The translations under genes and the position numbers were made by a program. Below, piece after piece: positions 38,125 to 51,127 of a stretch of DNA of 64,000 bases; positions within the stretch are counted from its first letter, which is position 1, and the number at the start of each line of letters is the position of its first letter. The notes under the pieces were generated by a model. It searched no databases. It worked only from the letters and a program-made list of their open reading frames with translations, and had not been told where the DNA came from. The stretch comes from Quillaja saponaria. Its lineage: Eukaryota; Streptophyta; Magnoliopsida; Fabales; Quillajaceae. Location of the stretch: positions 16,531,071-16,595,070 of the forward strand of contig CM055618.1 of the NCBI GenBank assembly GCA_029379385.1, written 5' to 3'.

Positions 38125-41100
38125 TCAGGTGGAAAATGTTTTTTTGTTTGAACCTTTTTTGTGTTTTTGTTGTTGGTAAAACTCTGTTTGAGCCTCTGAA
38201 ACAGAATCATGATGTGATAAAACTCCATAGGATCTTCCTTCCTCACAATTTGAGGGATAGTCAGTAAACTTGGCCATATCATACCCTGCAGAATCCGAAG
38301 ATGTAGTTCTTGTTGTACTAAGGAGTGCAGCAGAAGAACCTTGTCTGTCTTTCACTTTTCTCTGCCATTTGGCAAGTGATCGTCTCACATTTTCGGATAT
38401 TACAGACTTCTTGAAACTTGAACCCATCTACAATCATGTAACCAGTATGCGAGTGATATATATATAGAGAGAGAGAGAGAGTAGCAAAGTGTGAAGTAAA
38501 GGAAGAAGAAGAAAAAGATAGACCTGAGTGACAATAACATAGAGTGGAAATGTTATGAAGCTGCACCAGAATTGGGAGACGATCCTGTTGACAACCAATA
38601 AGCAATAAAAATATGATGTCATTGTGATAAGATGGATTCTTGACGCATTTTAATTAAACTAAACCAGGATGATCTGGGGGAAATGGGATTGGAGAAATTC
38701 AATAACAAAGCTTAGCACACTGTGACAATGACATATACCCAAATGACAAACGGATAGCAAGGAAGGTACGATTCGTCATGAAACAAGAAGCCTCCTTAAT
38801 TTCCCACTGCAGCAAAATGATAAGGGTTAGAAACTATAACCATGGCAATGTCAAACTTCACGATGGAACCGGAAGTTCACAAAGAAGCAGAAAACACCTT
38901 CTTCACCTTGTACCAAAAGGGTGATTATCTAAATGTTTTGCATTTAATTCATTCCTTTTGGCAAATCCATATATCACATCAACTTGATGTACACTATATC
39001 ACAACTCTTCTCCAATTTTCTTTTCCAAAGCCTCTGAAAGTGCCAGTGACAGAAATGCATATTGTGCTTCAGGACTAGTAGACTCATCACAGTTAGATTT
39101 ACATAGCACATTCTCTATACTAATATAAAGCATCAATGCTCATTATGATCTCTCAATTTGTTTATGATAAAACTGACTTGAAATGACAAACTATAAAACA
39201 CAGCATAAAAAGTTCAATATTAAAGAAAATATAAGTAAGACTGTTTACTGGAAATTTTAATTTTGAACAACCAATTCTAGATAAGAGATAGGATGATGTG
39301 GATTGAAATGCCTAAAACTACTCAAATTAATGCCATGTTCTTACCAGTGACCATATGAATGTTGCCATTTCAAAAGCATTCTGTGAGAAGGATCACAAAA
39401 GTCAAAAAAATCAGAAGATGTAATAGAAATAACCAGTTCTGAAAATTGAAAATGGGAATCTGAAAATTGCTCACTTGGAAGGATATCAGTTGGATTAATC
39501 GTAGTAGAAGCCTGGGTTTTCCAAACCAAAAGAGATCATCTCTTAAGTTGAACTGATGATGTTCCGTAAATGGACATCTATCCACTACTTCAACAGCCAA
39601 CTTTACCACCACTCGGTGCAGTTTAGTGCCAATTATGAGGATCAACTAAAATATAGGTCAATAAAGAAAAACAAGGGTAAGGAAGAAATTCAACTAGTGT
39701 AAGAGCTGGATAACATATAAGGAACAGCAAAAGGTCAGGACTTACAATTGCTGGTAGGAAGGAAAGCCAAAAGTAAATATTGCTTCCTGAGTGGGAGTAA
39801 CAAAATTTATGCTCTGGACATTATTCACTTGCGGCTAACAGTAGCAAAATATTTTAGGAACAAAAACTATATTGATGTTATACAAAGTCATAAGCATGTC
39901 TGATGTCCCAAAGAAATTATGTTGCTTGCTAAACCACACAGATTAGTTTATTTGTTGTTTGCTAACAGCAGCATGGTTCAAATGCCATAGTGGCTCAATT
40001 GAGTAAGTTAAAACAGCGTTGAGTTCATTAAAATAGCAAAACAACATAACTAAGCTCCATTCAGGAACTTACCATGAAAATCCAGAAAAATGCAACATAT
40101 GGCATATATCCACAGAGGCACACTGCAAAAGAGGTCCCAAAGAAGCTAAGGGTTTCACTTCATCTCCCGTAAAATAGAGATATATGAAGTTCCACACAAG
40201 AGAATTATGAAGATAAAATAAACCAAACATTTATGCTGCTAGAGAACTTTCTTTTAACTATATTATGATATGTATAAATTGCTTATACCCATCAGTCATT
40301 ACTTCTTGATCCAAGTAAGCATACTGGATTAAATATAACCAATTACATTTGTAGAAATTGTTGGGTTAACTGAATGGAAATCCACCCAATCATCAAACCA
40401 TAAAAGAAGTGGTACCTAATACCAACAATGTCACGGAACTCTTCATCCATGCTCCGGAGCATATAATTAAGGAAATCATATGATAGAGGAAGTTGATGAG
40501 TCTATAAAACACCCGACAAGAAGAAAAATGTTAGCCAAGCACATTTGGTCTTGTGATCTTAACTCCTGCATTTTTTCCTCAGCCAAGAAATTAGAAATAA
40601 AATGCAATTAAGAATGGGGAAGAAAGACAAAAGCAACAGATATGTACTCATATATTATAATTTTCCTTTTTCTGTTTTTAGAAGATGGATTAAAACTAAA
40701 ACATTCATTATGAGTCACACCCAGTCATAGCCAACCAAAGCAAAGGATTCTGCAGTTATGAGATTGGGTTCAGCATATATATTAGCATGACAAGTATTTA
40801 GATATACTGTACAATGTAGACCCTTAATGCAAAAATAAAGGTAAGAAATCAATAATGTAACCAGAAATACTTACAGTAATGAAGCCTAAACGCAATGCCA
40901 TGTAGTCAGCTCGGTTTACAGAACTCCAGAATTGGCGGCTGAAGCATAGCTGCAATTTCAGTTGATCAGTTCATTAGTTTATCAACAACGGAATCAAACA
41001 CCACCTATTGAAGTGCATTAGATACTAAGAACTAGAAAAAGAACTAATTCTTTTAGCAATGTGGCATTAAACAATTTATCGTGGAGATAACTTGCAAAAA

Positions 41101-42724
41101 GTACAGAGCACTTTGGCAAGCTTGTGACTTTGGAAACAATTTTTACAGCATAGATAGGTCAAAAACTTCAAAAGCTGTTACAGTCATTTATAAATCTAAA
41201 ATAAAAATTTGAGCAACCAGATTCCAGAAGAAATGCAAATTTCGTTTTTCTTTGTTCATGTGTTGCAGTTCATATATGACTTGATCAATCTGCAATCACT
41301 GGGTTCTGATATATTACTGAGTTAGGATAATGAAACAAAATTAACATGTAGCAATTAGATCATGAACATATGAAGAACTTCAAGCTTGTCTGAAATTTAT
41401 GTAGCAATGAAGGAAAGGAAGAAAAGATACTGTAGGGTACCAGCCAGACAAGAACTCTGTGCTGGCTCCATGGATGGGATGTACGATGAAAGACGAAAGT
41501 AGAAAGTCGCTCCATTTTCATACTGTTAGGCGTCGCTTGTGGAGCATCTAATCACATAAAATGATTTCAGGCTTAAAAACAGAACCACCTGTAATTTCTA
41601 AGGGATACAGCAAAAATCAAGACAAAATTATTATAGTTATCGGCTGCTGAACCTTGTAAGCTTTGAATTGCCAAAGACTTGCCATCATTTTCCCATGTTC
41701 TCCAACTATATATCTGCATTAATAAAGACATTGAACTTAGTGCTCAATATAAAAACATTAAGCCCAAAGGCATAGTGATGGAAGTGGCTGGATAATGACA
41801 TATATCAACCTTAATCGCGGCCAGGACAATGGCAACAAAGCTGTAAAAAACATGAGTGATACCGAGAACAAACACAAATTGATGAAGCTGCTCAAGGCTT
41901 TCATAAGAAGCAAATGACTCGTGACCCTGGAAACCAAATGACGAGTTTTGAAGAGGCCTTGCAGATGTAAAGTCCATATCCATTGGAATTGAAACATTAA
42001 CATGACTTGAATTACCGACTTCTAGTCAAATTTATCAAACTTAAAATTGAAGCAACCTCAACGTGTAATGGGCAGGATGGCACACTACCTCAGGACAATA
42101 ATCCTTAATCTGCAGCCTCTTGATCACCTGCTCTTTGAAAACTGTCTTATTTGTGAATCCTGATCTCAAATCAAGAGTATGTTTTGCCGTTTGGAAATCA
42201 TCCACTTCACATGGATAAAATTGGCTGCTCAATGCAGATGACTTAACACAAATCTTTGCCACAAAGAATATCCAATGTCCCATCAACAATGACAGGAGTC
42301 CAAAAAGCATTAGCTCTGAATGTAGATAATAACCAAACAGTGAGATACAATATCTACTTCTCCAAAGTCAAATTAAAGAGGATAGTGAAACCCATTGCTT
42401 GGAATCCAATAATTACCTTCCTTGATCTTCTCCAGAGCAGCAAGCAAAGACTTTCTTTTAGTTTTATCCAACCACTATTACAGTATTTTTGAAATTCATG
42501 AAAGGAAAAAAAAAAAAAAAAAAAACATACACCCACATAAAATGAGAGACAGAACAAATTGCCAATAATTAAGGTTCAAGGGAAATAAAACAGAGGAATA
42601 AGGTTTTCACCTTGCCAAACTGTTTCAAAGAGCTCTCAGACAAGAAGCTAAGCGTAACAAAGAAAGTGATTACAGTGGCAACTGCCCATGTGGGGGTTTC
42701 CGTTAAGGATCGTCCTTCCTCCAT
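38125..42724 (-). CDS. MLO: MLO-like seven-transmembrane protein (clade I, MLO4/11/14-like)
   Basis: Plasma-membrane protein with seven membrane helices and a cytosolic calmodulin-binding tail. The family modulates powdery-mildew susceptibility, root thigmomorphogenesis and pollen-tube signalling, and some members conduct calcium. Fifteen exons, all in phase, 524 residues: 42724-42611, 42474-42417, 42315-42089, 41926-41810, 41713-41653, 41547-41441, 40949-40875, 40501-40416, 40122-40073, 39786-39746, 39645-39475, 39380-39345, 38806-38739, 38584-38524, 38427-38125. Landmarks: [18 protein letters not shown] (TM1), [17 protein letters not shown] (TM2), the clade marker [79 protein letters not shown] and [19 protein letters not shown]. 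The calmodulin-binding helix [15 protein letters not shown] follows. Clade placement is by resemblance only; the C-tail is shorter than in Arabidopsis clade I members. Confidence 0.93.
38455..38482. repeat. TA/GA compound microsatellite in the last MLO intron
   Basis: TATATATA followed by about ten GA units, in the intron between MLO exons 14 and 15. Confidence 0.85.
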
Positions 42725-43435
42725 TTCTACAAGTAATCTCAATCCCACAAACCTTAAAAACTTTGTGCTTTTGAAATACTAATAATTCGAACCATCAGAT
42801 GTGGGAAACAAAGCCCCAACTGTCCTCGTTGCTACTTTGATGAAGAGCTCAATTTTAGCCATTAATGGTAACAAATGGTTGATGGGGTTTGTCGTGCAAA
42901 ACTCTTGGACCATTCATCAGATCAGAGAATTGAAAAAAACACATGCACGGGTTGTCACTAACCAGTTGAACATAATAATGGGTCCCATTATCAGATCTCA
43001 CAAACATCACAGGTTGGGAGACTAACTGCCTATGAAAACGTGAAGCAATACTGTGATCCATTTCCTATGAAAATAAAATAAATGAAGAAAAGGTCAATTC
43101 TTATTATATGGTTGCTTATCGTTGTTAATTTGTTCAGTTTCCCTCGATAAACGACATTGCGTTTGTAGCAAATTGTAAACAAGAAGATTACCGGACAAAC
43201 TTTTCATTGGCTTAATTACTGTTTCAGTCCTGAGAATTACACCATTTTCAAATTTAGTCCTTAAAGATTTGTTTTTTCCAATCGGGTCCTCTCTGTTTTA
43301 CTGACGAAAGAGTTGCTTTGGCTTCTGTTCGCGGTTTTATCGGCTATAGCCGCTAAGCTAATAATGGTTTTTTTATTTTATTTTATATTTTTTTTAAGGT
43401 TGTGTGAGTAGGTTTGAGTGATTCGCTGTAGTTTC
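42725..43435. other. Divergent intergenic region MLO / methyltransferase pseudogene
   Basis: Head-to-head spacer of about 0.7 kb containing the MLO upstream region; a T-rich stretch at 43369-43395 precedes the pseudogene. No gene seen inside. Confidence 0.5.
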
Positions 43436-46400
43436 ATGGTACAAGTTTCAAATTTACCATTGCCAGAAGCATTTCTTGTATTTCTCGAGGCAAATGGGCT
43501 TGACCCTGTTCTTCATACTGCAATAGATTCCACCCCACGTTATATGCGGTAATTGAAGAATTGCTTCAAGGTTTTTCCGTTTCTGCAATTTCGTTCAGTT
43601 CCATCCAACTATATATTGCTCCTTGGTTATGATCCCAGCCAACATGTTGATTTCTTTTTCTTTTTCTTTCTTGTTATTTTAAATTATTTGGGGAAGGTTG
43701 AAACCTGGGTGTGAAGTTATCTGCAAGAGGTTGAAGCTGAGATCAAGTGCAAGAGAGTGTGAGTTGGTTGCCAGGGTTTTACTTTCTTCCACCTGATGTT
43801 CAGATTGCTAACTCAAAGGCCTATCAAGAAGGGAAGGTTAGCAAACTAAAAGAATACATTTTATGAATATCGATTTTAAGTCTTCTGGGGTATTGCATTT
43901 GAATTTTCAGTCTTATTTTCATTGGAAGACCCAATAAATTTTCTATTTTTTGTTATTGATGGCTGCGAGATAAATACTTGAATTCCATGCTTACCGTTTG
44001 ATTATGGCCTGCATGTCAATTTTTTATTTTTAATCAGGCTGACTAGTATTTTATCTTTCTGTTTATTTGTGTACAATTCTAGATATATGGAATTGATGCA
44101 GCTTCCGGAGCTGCTGTTATGGCTTTGAATATATCACCATATGTACAAATTATGCTTAATTGGTCTAGTTCCTAATGTGGATAAGTAGATCTGAATTCTA
44201 AATTGATCTTAGCTAGTGCTACCTTAATGTATAAAAAAATTATTTTGTCCTACTGTAATATGAATATTTCTTGTATAGTTGCGGCATACTGCAGAATCAG
44301 ACTTAGTGTTTAGGGTTCTTGCAAGTTCCATGATGATAACAACACTACTTCAAAGTTCTTTTATTTAATTATACTTTAAAGTTCTTTTATTTAATTACTG
44401 GAATTCTCTTGAATACATTTCTTAACACCGTACTTATGGAGAATTTTATTTTTCTTAATTAACAATAAATGAATATATGTATGTACATAGGCATCCATAT
44501 ATGTGACTACAGGTGCAGTTGAATTTACTATTTGATGTGCTCGAAAACTAAAATCTCAATTCTAACTAGTAACTATATATTTAACTTTCAGGTGCTAAAC
44601 TTTGTATGGTACTAGACCTTATTGGCAATTCAGGCTCTGCAATAGGCATAAATTTTGCAAGACACCGATTAGCAGCCTGTAGAACAATGCTACAGAAATA
44701 TGCACTGGGTGATCGATGCCAACTTTTTGTTGCTGCTGGAAACAGGTTTTCACTCATTCCGCCAGGAGTATATTCAGAGTCTCAATCATGTAATCAATTT
44801 AGAAGGAAGTTTCAGTTTGCTCTTTTTAGGTGTTGAATGTGATACTGCTATAATTGGCAGTTGTCATTATTTGCTTTTGATTTGTTGTCATTCTATCCAG
44901 TATCAAACAGGTGAATCTGCAATGGAAGAAACAGTGAGTGGATGCTCTGAGGGTCTGGACATCTACACGACCATGGAAAGACCGGAAAAAAGCGCATAAA
45001 GCAAAAAAAGTGGTGCTTCGCACTTGATCTCCACAGATCAACATCCTGAACTCATGTTTTATGGGCTACATTCTGGAGTAGTTGCGTTTACTAAAAGAGA
45101 ACTATATGAGACTATATCTGACAGTGAGTTGACAAGCCATGGCTATGACAAGGTTAGTTGTACTTCAGTTGATTCTATGTTGCTGATTTGCATGCTTCTT
45201 CAATCTCAAATGTTAATTATCTGTGAGAGTTTGATGCAGTACCTTGTGGATGCAGAGTGCACTCATGATGGATCAGTTAGGCATATCCAGAAATTTGAAC
45301 ATTGGGGCTGGAGAACTCTTTAACGTCGTGTACTAGATGCAGAAAGAACTGATAGCTTGAGAGTTCTTCAGGTAAATTACTTGTTACTCGTTAGTCTTTC
45401 ATTGTAAATATTTTTTTCTTTATCCATTTCAAATGAATGATGTGGACTTTTCAATTTTTTAACTCTCTCTCCTCTCTTGCATCATTGTTCGTACCCACAG
45501 ACACAAATTCACCGAGCAGTTTTGGCATGCATAGTGTGCTGATATGGTAATTGGAGATTTTATTCCATTTCTTGTTGAGTGATGGGTTATGCACATTGGA
45601 ATTCATAATTATGCGTTTTCAATGGAATTTCATTTTGCATTTAGCTTGGCCTATTTTTCCCTCTCATGTACCTTTTATGCCTTGCTGCAGTTAAAACTCC
45701 TCACCAATGGTTTCAAACTACTAAAAGTAGGAGGGTCACTCATCTACAGCACCTGCAGGTGCTCTTCCTGATTTTTTTTCTTTTTCTTTTTTCTTTGTGG
45801 CTGTAGCTTTTAAAACTCACCCACAAAAATGCAGTGCACTTTGAGATTTATACTATGGGTTGACAAATTCCTTTATGTTGATTAGTTTAACTGTTGCCCA
45901 AAATGAAGATGTGGTAGAGCAATTTCTCAAGGAAAAAATATGAGCAGGTATCATCTTTATGGTTCAAGTTTTCTTTCTTCTTTTATATCTGTAAACTATT
46001 GAAAAGATTAAGTTGCTTCGTGTCTTTAAAATTAATATAATTAGCAGGATTAAAGTGCTTGTTTAAGACTCACTTTTATTCTGGTGGAAGTCAAATACTT
46101 GTATGCTTGCCATGTCTGAAGTTGTTATTCTACAGAACTGCCAATTTTGTTTAGGATTCTGACTCTCGAAAGTTAAGGAACTCACATTGCAACTCTCAAT
46201 TTTCCCTGTAAAGCCTTATTAATATTGTGCCTCTGCCTCAAATGTGAAGTGCTAATGAGGTATACAAATTACTGCTTCATTTCTGGGTTTGTTTTGTATG
46301 GATGTCACTTATGTGCAGAAGCGTCATTGAAATTTCAAATAGCATCACTATATGTTTTGTAGCAAGAAGGATTGTCTAGAAGTTAAGTGGAAGAATACTA

Positions 46401-46687
46401 ATTTCCTAGTAGTGATCAAGTGTACATCAATAGCTTTGGTTCTAAAAACCCAATGCCATATTAAATTTGTAAATGCAAAAGACTTGTGATATATTTCCCT
46501 TTCAAGATTGATTCTTTTTAATATGTCTTGCTGACTATATTTTCAATCTGCAGAGTTATAGGAGATAGATGCTGCCCAAAATTGGCCTTGCAAGACTGGC
46601 TGGGTACTAAAAACCTTGCGTTTTGATCCTTTAACATCACAAACAAGTGGACTCTTTGTGGCAAAGTTCACAGAATTGGCCATTTGA
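43436..46687 (+). pseudogene. NOL1/NOP2/Sun-family RNA cytosine-C5 methyltransferase, decayed
   Basis: Exons with good splice sites can be followed but not joined in one frame. 43436: MVQVSNLPLPEAFLVFLEAN... About 43700-43848: WLPGFYFLPPDVQIANSKAY lies in a different frame from the preceding RLKPGCE segment. 44083-: IYGIDAASGAAVMALNISP. 44591-: GAKLCMVLDLIGNSGSAIG... 44900-45151: frame broken in an A-run at 45000-45007. 45241-: VDAECTHDGSVRHIQKFEHW, with TAA where Gln (CAA) is expected (45321-45323). 45690-: GFKLLKVGGSLIYSTC. 45885-: LTVAQNEDVVEQFLKE. 46553-46687: a TAG where Gln is expected (46560-46562), then EIDAAQNWPCKTGW... and FVAKFTELAI. The SAM-binding DLCAAPG motif expected just before GAKLC is not present. 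Two C-to-T type stops, at least three frame breaks and loss of motif I argue for a true pseudogene. Confidence 0.85.
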
Positions 46688-47599
46688 TCAAAATTCACCC
46701 TACCTCCTCTTAATAATTTTTTATTTTTCTGACTGAAAGATTGTAGATCAATACATTGTACATTTTTGGTTTTGGATAACTAATCTTGTATTGTCATTTA
46801 AGCGTATGACTTTCTCTCTGGAATTGAAGAGGACTCTGAAAACTGCTTAGATTTTTTTCAAACTTGAATGTAGAATTTTCTTCCCTTATTGGAGAGATTG
46901 ATTTGTTACAACATGCCTTACAACTGGTTCTGAAGCTTGGTGAATCAAGGCATGTCGAGCGAAAACATTCTTTTCCAATAATGTATTTGACAGATAAACT
47001 TCTGGTTTATGATGAGTGCTTTTAACACTGTTCATACACTGGCAATATGTAGATGGTCACCACATTGTACATTGGATGCTCTTCCATTATATGGTCTTAA
47101 TTCTGTACCATGGATAAGATGAGGAATTTGAGTTACTAACTGAAAGAGCTTATAAAGCCTTTGTATTTTTGAACAGGGGTGGACTTTATCTTCCATTTGC
47201 AACGCATTCTTAAGTGAAAGTGGCCAGAGCATTTTGCTCTGGATAGAGTGATCTCTCTAAATCTAATAGGTGATAGACACACTTTGCATTACCCCATATA
47301 ATATTCCGAAAAAGAAAACATAGGCGCCCTTTACTCGGGTTCACATGGTTTAGAGAGCGGTATTGGATTTCCACCTGTTAGATTATTTGTTAACTCGTTT
47401 TCTTTATTTTTCATCAGACAACTTGTGTTGCCATTTGATATGATGTATATTATTATATTTTGTGGCTATCCACTTTATTTAGTAACCAACAAAACTATTA
47501 TTCTCACAAGGGGGAACACACTACAACCTTAACTCTGTTTTCTTGGTTTGACTGTCCGAGGATATATGTTATTGTTATGTCGAGGGAAAAGAGATTTAC

Positions 47600-47830
47600 T
47601 TAGAGTTAAGTTAGACTCTACAAATAAGTTTTGATTTCTTCACTTATGCCCATCATGTGGTTCAAGTGATAAAACATGCCTGATCTCAGCAGTTGAATGG
47701 CTTTAACGTTAGAGATTCATGTCCGCAGAAAAATACTTATAAAGAAGGATAACCGTAAATCTAGAATCCCGAACGAAATTAAACTCACCCAAAAGATGTG
47801 AGAATACTCTTACAAAAAAATAAAATCTTA
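47600..47830 (+). mobile_element. Possible tRNA-derived SINE remnant
   Basis: TGGTTCAAGTG at 47658-47668 fits the Pol III A-box consensus TRGYNNANNNG. GATTCATGTCC at 47714-47724 matches 8 of 11 positions of the B-box GGTTCGANTCC, 45 nt downstream. An A-rich tail (ACAAAAAAATAAAAT) follows near 47812. The arrangement 'GTGGTTCAAGTGATAA ... GAGATTCATGTCC' resembles plant SINE heads. The limits are approximate and the family is not identified. Confidence 0.4.
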
Positions 47831-47935
47831 TCTGCTAACTTAGTAATTGATTAGACTTAGGTCATTGATTAGAGAATATGATACCAAGTCGAATAATTTC
47901 TAAAATAATTGAATGGGTCAAGTTAATTTGCTAGA

Positions 47936-48025
47936 TTTTATAACTAATTTAAATAATTAGGGATTATTTACTAATTATGATTTTATAATTAATTTAAATA
48001 ATTAAAGATTATTTATTAATTATGA
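47936..48025. repeat. 45-bp tandem duplication
   Basis: 47936-47980 and 47981-48025 are head-to-tail copies (TTTTATAA.TAATTTAAATAATTA..GATTATTTA.TAATTATGA) differing at only a few positions. Confidence 0.9.
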
Positions 48026-48422
48026 CTCAAGAGAGGTTTGGTCATAGTGTCTAATTTGATAGTTGATTTGGGTTAAAGAAAACAGGTAATAATTCATGAG
48101 ATAAAAATTCAGAAAAATGAAATTTATTTATTTATGATAGACTCAATTATGAGTTTGCATATCATACTGCTGTACCACTCCAAGAAATTTGCCAGGCCCC
48201 AACTCATTTTTCCATTGAGTATTCAATTTGGGCAGCCGCCGGAAACCCAGTTTGCTTGACACTAGATGACTGGACGTGGAATTGAGAAACCATGTTCTAC
48301 CTAATCTATCTATTGAAAGATATAAATAGCTCATGCTAATCTATACTTTAGAGATCATTATCAGAGCAAATCGAAATAAAGCATTCAAGATCTCTTTTCA
48401 CATTATCTTTAGCATTATCACT

Positions 48423-50247
48423 ATGCCCCCTTTGTTATCTCCCAGGTCTCCTACTGGCAAATGGCTAGGATTTGTTACAGCCATATGGGTTCAAGCAATC
48501 TGTGGCAACAATTACACTTTCTCCAACTATTCTAGTGCACTAAAAACTTTAATGGCTCTGACCCAGATGGAGCTTAATAATCTTTCGGTTGCAAAAGATG
48601 TTGGCAAGGCTTTTGGGCTTCTTTCTGGCCTTGCTTCTGATCATTGGCCTCCTTCAGTTATACTTATCATTGGATCGTTTGAGGGTCTTATAGGATACGG
48701 AGTTCAGTGGCTAGTTGTAAGCAAGCAAATCAGCCCTCTTCCATATTGGCAGGTACAGAAACTTTCCCACCATTTAGACAGTTCCGGTAGTACAATGCCA
48801 GATAGTTTAATTTTAACAAAAACTGAATTGCATAGGTTAACAGAGTCTGAATACTAGATAAGCCACTGCAATGGTAGCCGGGGTTATTCTCTGTTCTTTA
48901 AGAGAATGTTTCTGCTATCTTAGAAATGATCAAGAATTCAACCCACATTCTCAATTTTTTTTTTCCTTCTTTGCTGTAATTCTGAACTTTTAAAGTTGCT
49001 GTGCTTATTTTGTAATATATGGTTTGGGACTCTTGCAGATGTGTGTATTCATGTGTCTGGGGGGCAACAGCTCAACATGGATGAACACAGCAGTGCTGGT
49101 TACTTGCATGAGGAATTTCTCGAAAAACCGTGGCCCTGTCTCTGGTATTCTCAAAGGTTATGTGGGACTCAGCACAGCAATCTTCACAGACATATGCTCT
49201 GCTCTCTTTGCCTCTGACCCCTCTACCTTTCTACTAATGCTTTCCATTGTTCCTGCCATCATTTGCCTCATTGCTGCTCTGTTCCTTCGCGAAACCCCAA
49301 CAGCTTCTACTTCGACAGAAGAAAAACAAGAAACCCAATTCTTTCATATATTCAACAGTATTGCTGTTATTTTAGCTCTCTACCTCTTGGCCTTTGACAT
49401 TACCGGACGCCATGGCCATGTTCTTTCTTTGCTTTTCTCTGTAGGACTTGTTGTCCTTCTGACTACGCCACTTCTCATTCCCTTATTCTCGGTTGTCTTC
49501 AAATCAAGATCCAATCATGACATGGAACAACAGATTAATGAACCACTGTTGGCTCAAAGAGCTTCACCACAAAAGCTAGAGAACTTAAAGGAGACAGTAA
49601 CAGCAGGAGTTATGGTTGAGGATGTTGAAATAAAGCTAAAACCCTTGATTGGAGAGGATCATACTATTGTTGAAATGATACAAACATTTGATTTCTGGGT
49701 TTTGTTTCTATCATTTCTTTGTGGGGTTGGGACTGGTCTTTGTGTCATGAACAATTTGGGACAGATGGGGCAGGCACTTGGTAACTCTAACATATCCATA
49801 TTCATTTCACTCACTAGCATTTGTGGTTTTTTTGGACGAATTGTCTCTGGCTCCCTCTCAGAATACTACATCAGGTTTGCTCTCTTCTCTACCTTCTTTC
49901 TCTCCTTAAAAACACAGCTGCTAAATTGTATCCTTAGTGCAATTAGCAATCAACATTATTGTTATTCTTGTAGGAACTTTGCCACACCAAGGCCGGTTTG
50001 GAATGCTGCTTCGCAGATTTTGATGGCTGTTGGTTACATTGTCATGGCCTTTGCATTGCCAGGATCACTATATATTGGTTCAATTTTGGTGGGTATATGC
50101 TATGGAGTCAGGCTCACTGTAACAGTCCCAATTGCCTCAGAACTATTTGGCCTCAAATACTATGGATTGCTATACAATATTCTAATCCTCAACCTCCCTC
50201 TAGGTTCCTTCATCTTCTCTGGCCTAATTGCTGGTTTTCTATACTGA
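48423..50247 (+). CDS. Nodulin-like / NFD4-like major facilitator transporter, 3' end frameshifted
   Basis: Multi-pass membrane transporter of the plant Nodulin-like (PF06813) plus MFS family; substrate unknown. Exons 48423-48752, 49039-49874, 49974-50247; 479 residues as read. The start is at MPPLLSPRSPTGKWLGFVTA, where family homology begins; an in-frame upstream ATG at 48333 adds an unlikely extension. Family landmarks: WVQAICGNNYTFSNYS, LNNLSVAKDVGKAFG, LLSGLASD, STWMNTAVLVTC, SKNRGPVSGILKGYVGLSTA, GEDHTIVEMIQTFDFWVLF, SLTSICGFFGRIVSGSLSEY, YGVRLTVTVPIASELFG and YNILILNLPLGSF. The frame stops at TGA 50245-50247, directly after GLIAGFLY. Removing one T there and one A near 50256 continues as the expected DAQAT..., then SIPGGGNTCFGSHCY, a final membrane helix (VFVIMAFTCVLGCGLDVLLA) and a stop at 50457-50459. 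Either about 70 residues are lost, or the bases are miscalled. The 99-bp intron 2 is open and in frame. Confidence 0.88.
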
Positions 50248-50459
50248 TGCTCAAAGCAACTAGTATACCTGGAGGGGGAAATACTTGCTTTGGTTCACAC
50301 TGTTACATGCTTGTTTTTGTGATTATGGCCTTTACTTGTGTCCTGGGATGTGGACTTGATGTGCTGCTGGCTATTAGAACAAAGCATGTTTATTCCAAAA
50401 TCCATGCAGACAAACTGTCAACCACCTCTATAGTGGCATCGACAGCAGAAAAACGCTGA

Positions 50460-51127
50460 AGGAATTCCCAAACTGAGTTCCTGCACTAAAATTAGTTGCA
50501 GTGATGGTTGATTACATCTTCATATAAAAAACTCATTTTATACTCACTAGTCACTTCCATATGCTGCAGAGTAGTTTAGGTGTTCTTGTACGTGTTACAG
50601 TACATAGATTTGGGAATTGGCTGTTATTTTACTGTCATTATTTTGAAAATATACTTGTAACTTTGAGTCTTTCAACACTGTTATACTTATCTTTTGACAA
50701 ATTACAATGCTCAGCTTCTTGCCCCCTCGTAAGTTATTTGGTCATGAAATTGCTCCATAGAAACTGTTCTGCACATAGCAAATTTACTACGTGCCCTATA
50801 ACAACACCTTATAATCTTATTAACTTTATTAAAAAATAAAAGTTATAAATATTTCTACTTAAGCAAGTAAAACATAAAGCAATCTTCATTATTATTTGAT
50901 TGTTTTTCTTTTTTCATCTGATATTTGTTATTTTGTTAATATTCAATATTTTTTGGTCTGAAAGTAGTTTTAAAAACTTATTTACTCTTATGGTTTTTTT
51001 GTTTGTTTTTGTGTGTCTTTTAATAAAAAATATTCAAAAGAAAATGTTTTGGATAAATTTTTGATAAGGCAAAAGCAACACTTACGCCACTTATCAAAGA
51101 GCTCTAGGTGAAGCAAAAAGAAGATCT
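50460..51127. other. Intergenic spacer, AT-rich
   Basis: Transporter 3' region and upstream region of the methyltransferase; nothing else recognised. Confidence 0.5.

Larger units (their letters stand above)
46688..48422. other. Intergenic region with repeats
   Basis: No gene. Holds a possible SINE remnant (about 47600-47830) and a 45-bp perfect-period tandem duplication (47936-48025). The last part is the upstream region of the transporter gene. Confidence 0.5.

Noticed and set aside
48333..48422. Upstream in-frame Met extending the transporter N-terminus by 30 residues
   Set aside because: Family similarity begins at the Met at 48423; the extension is AT-rich leader-like sequence.
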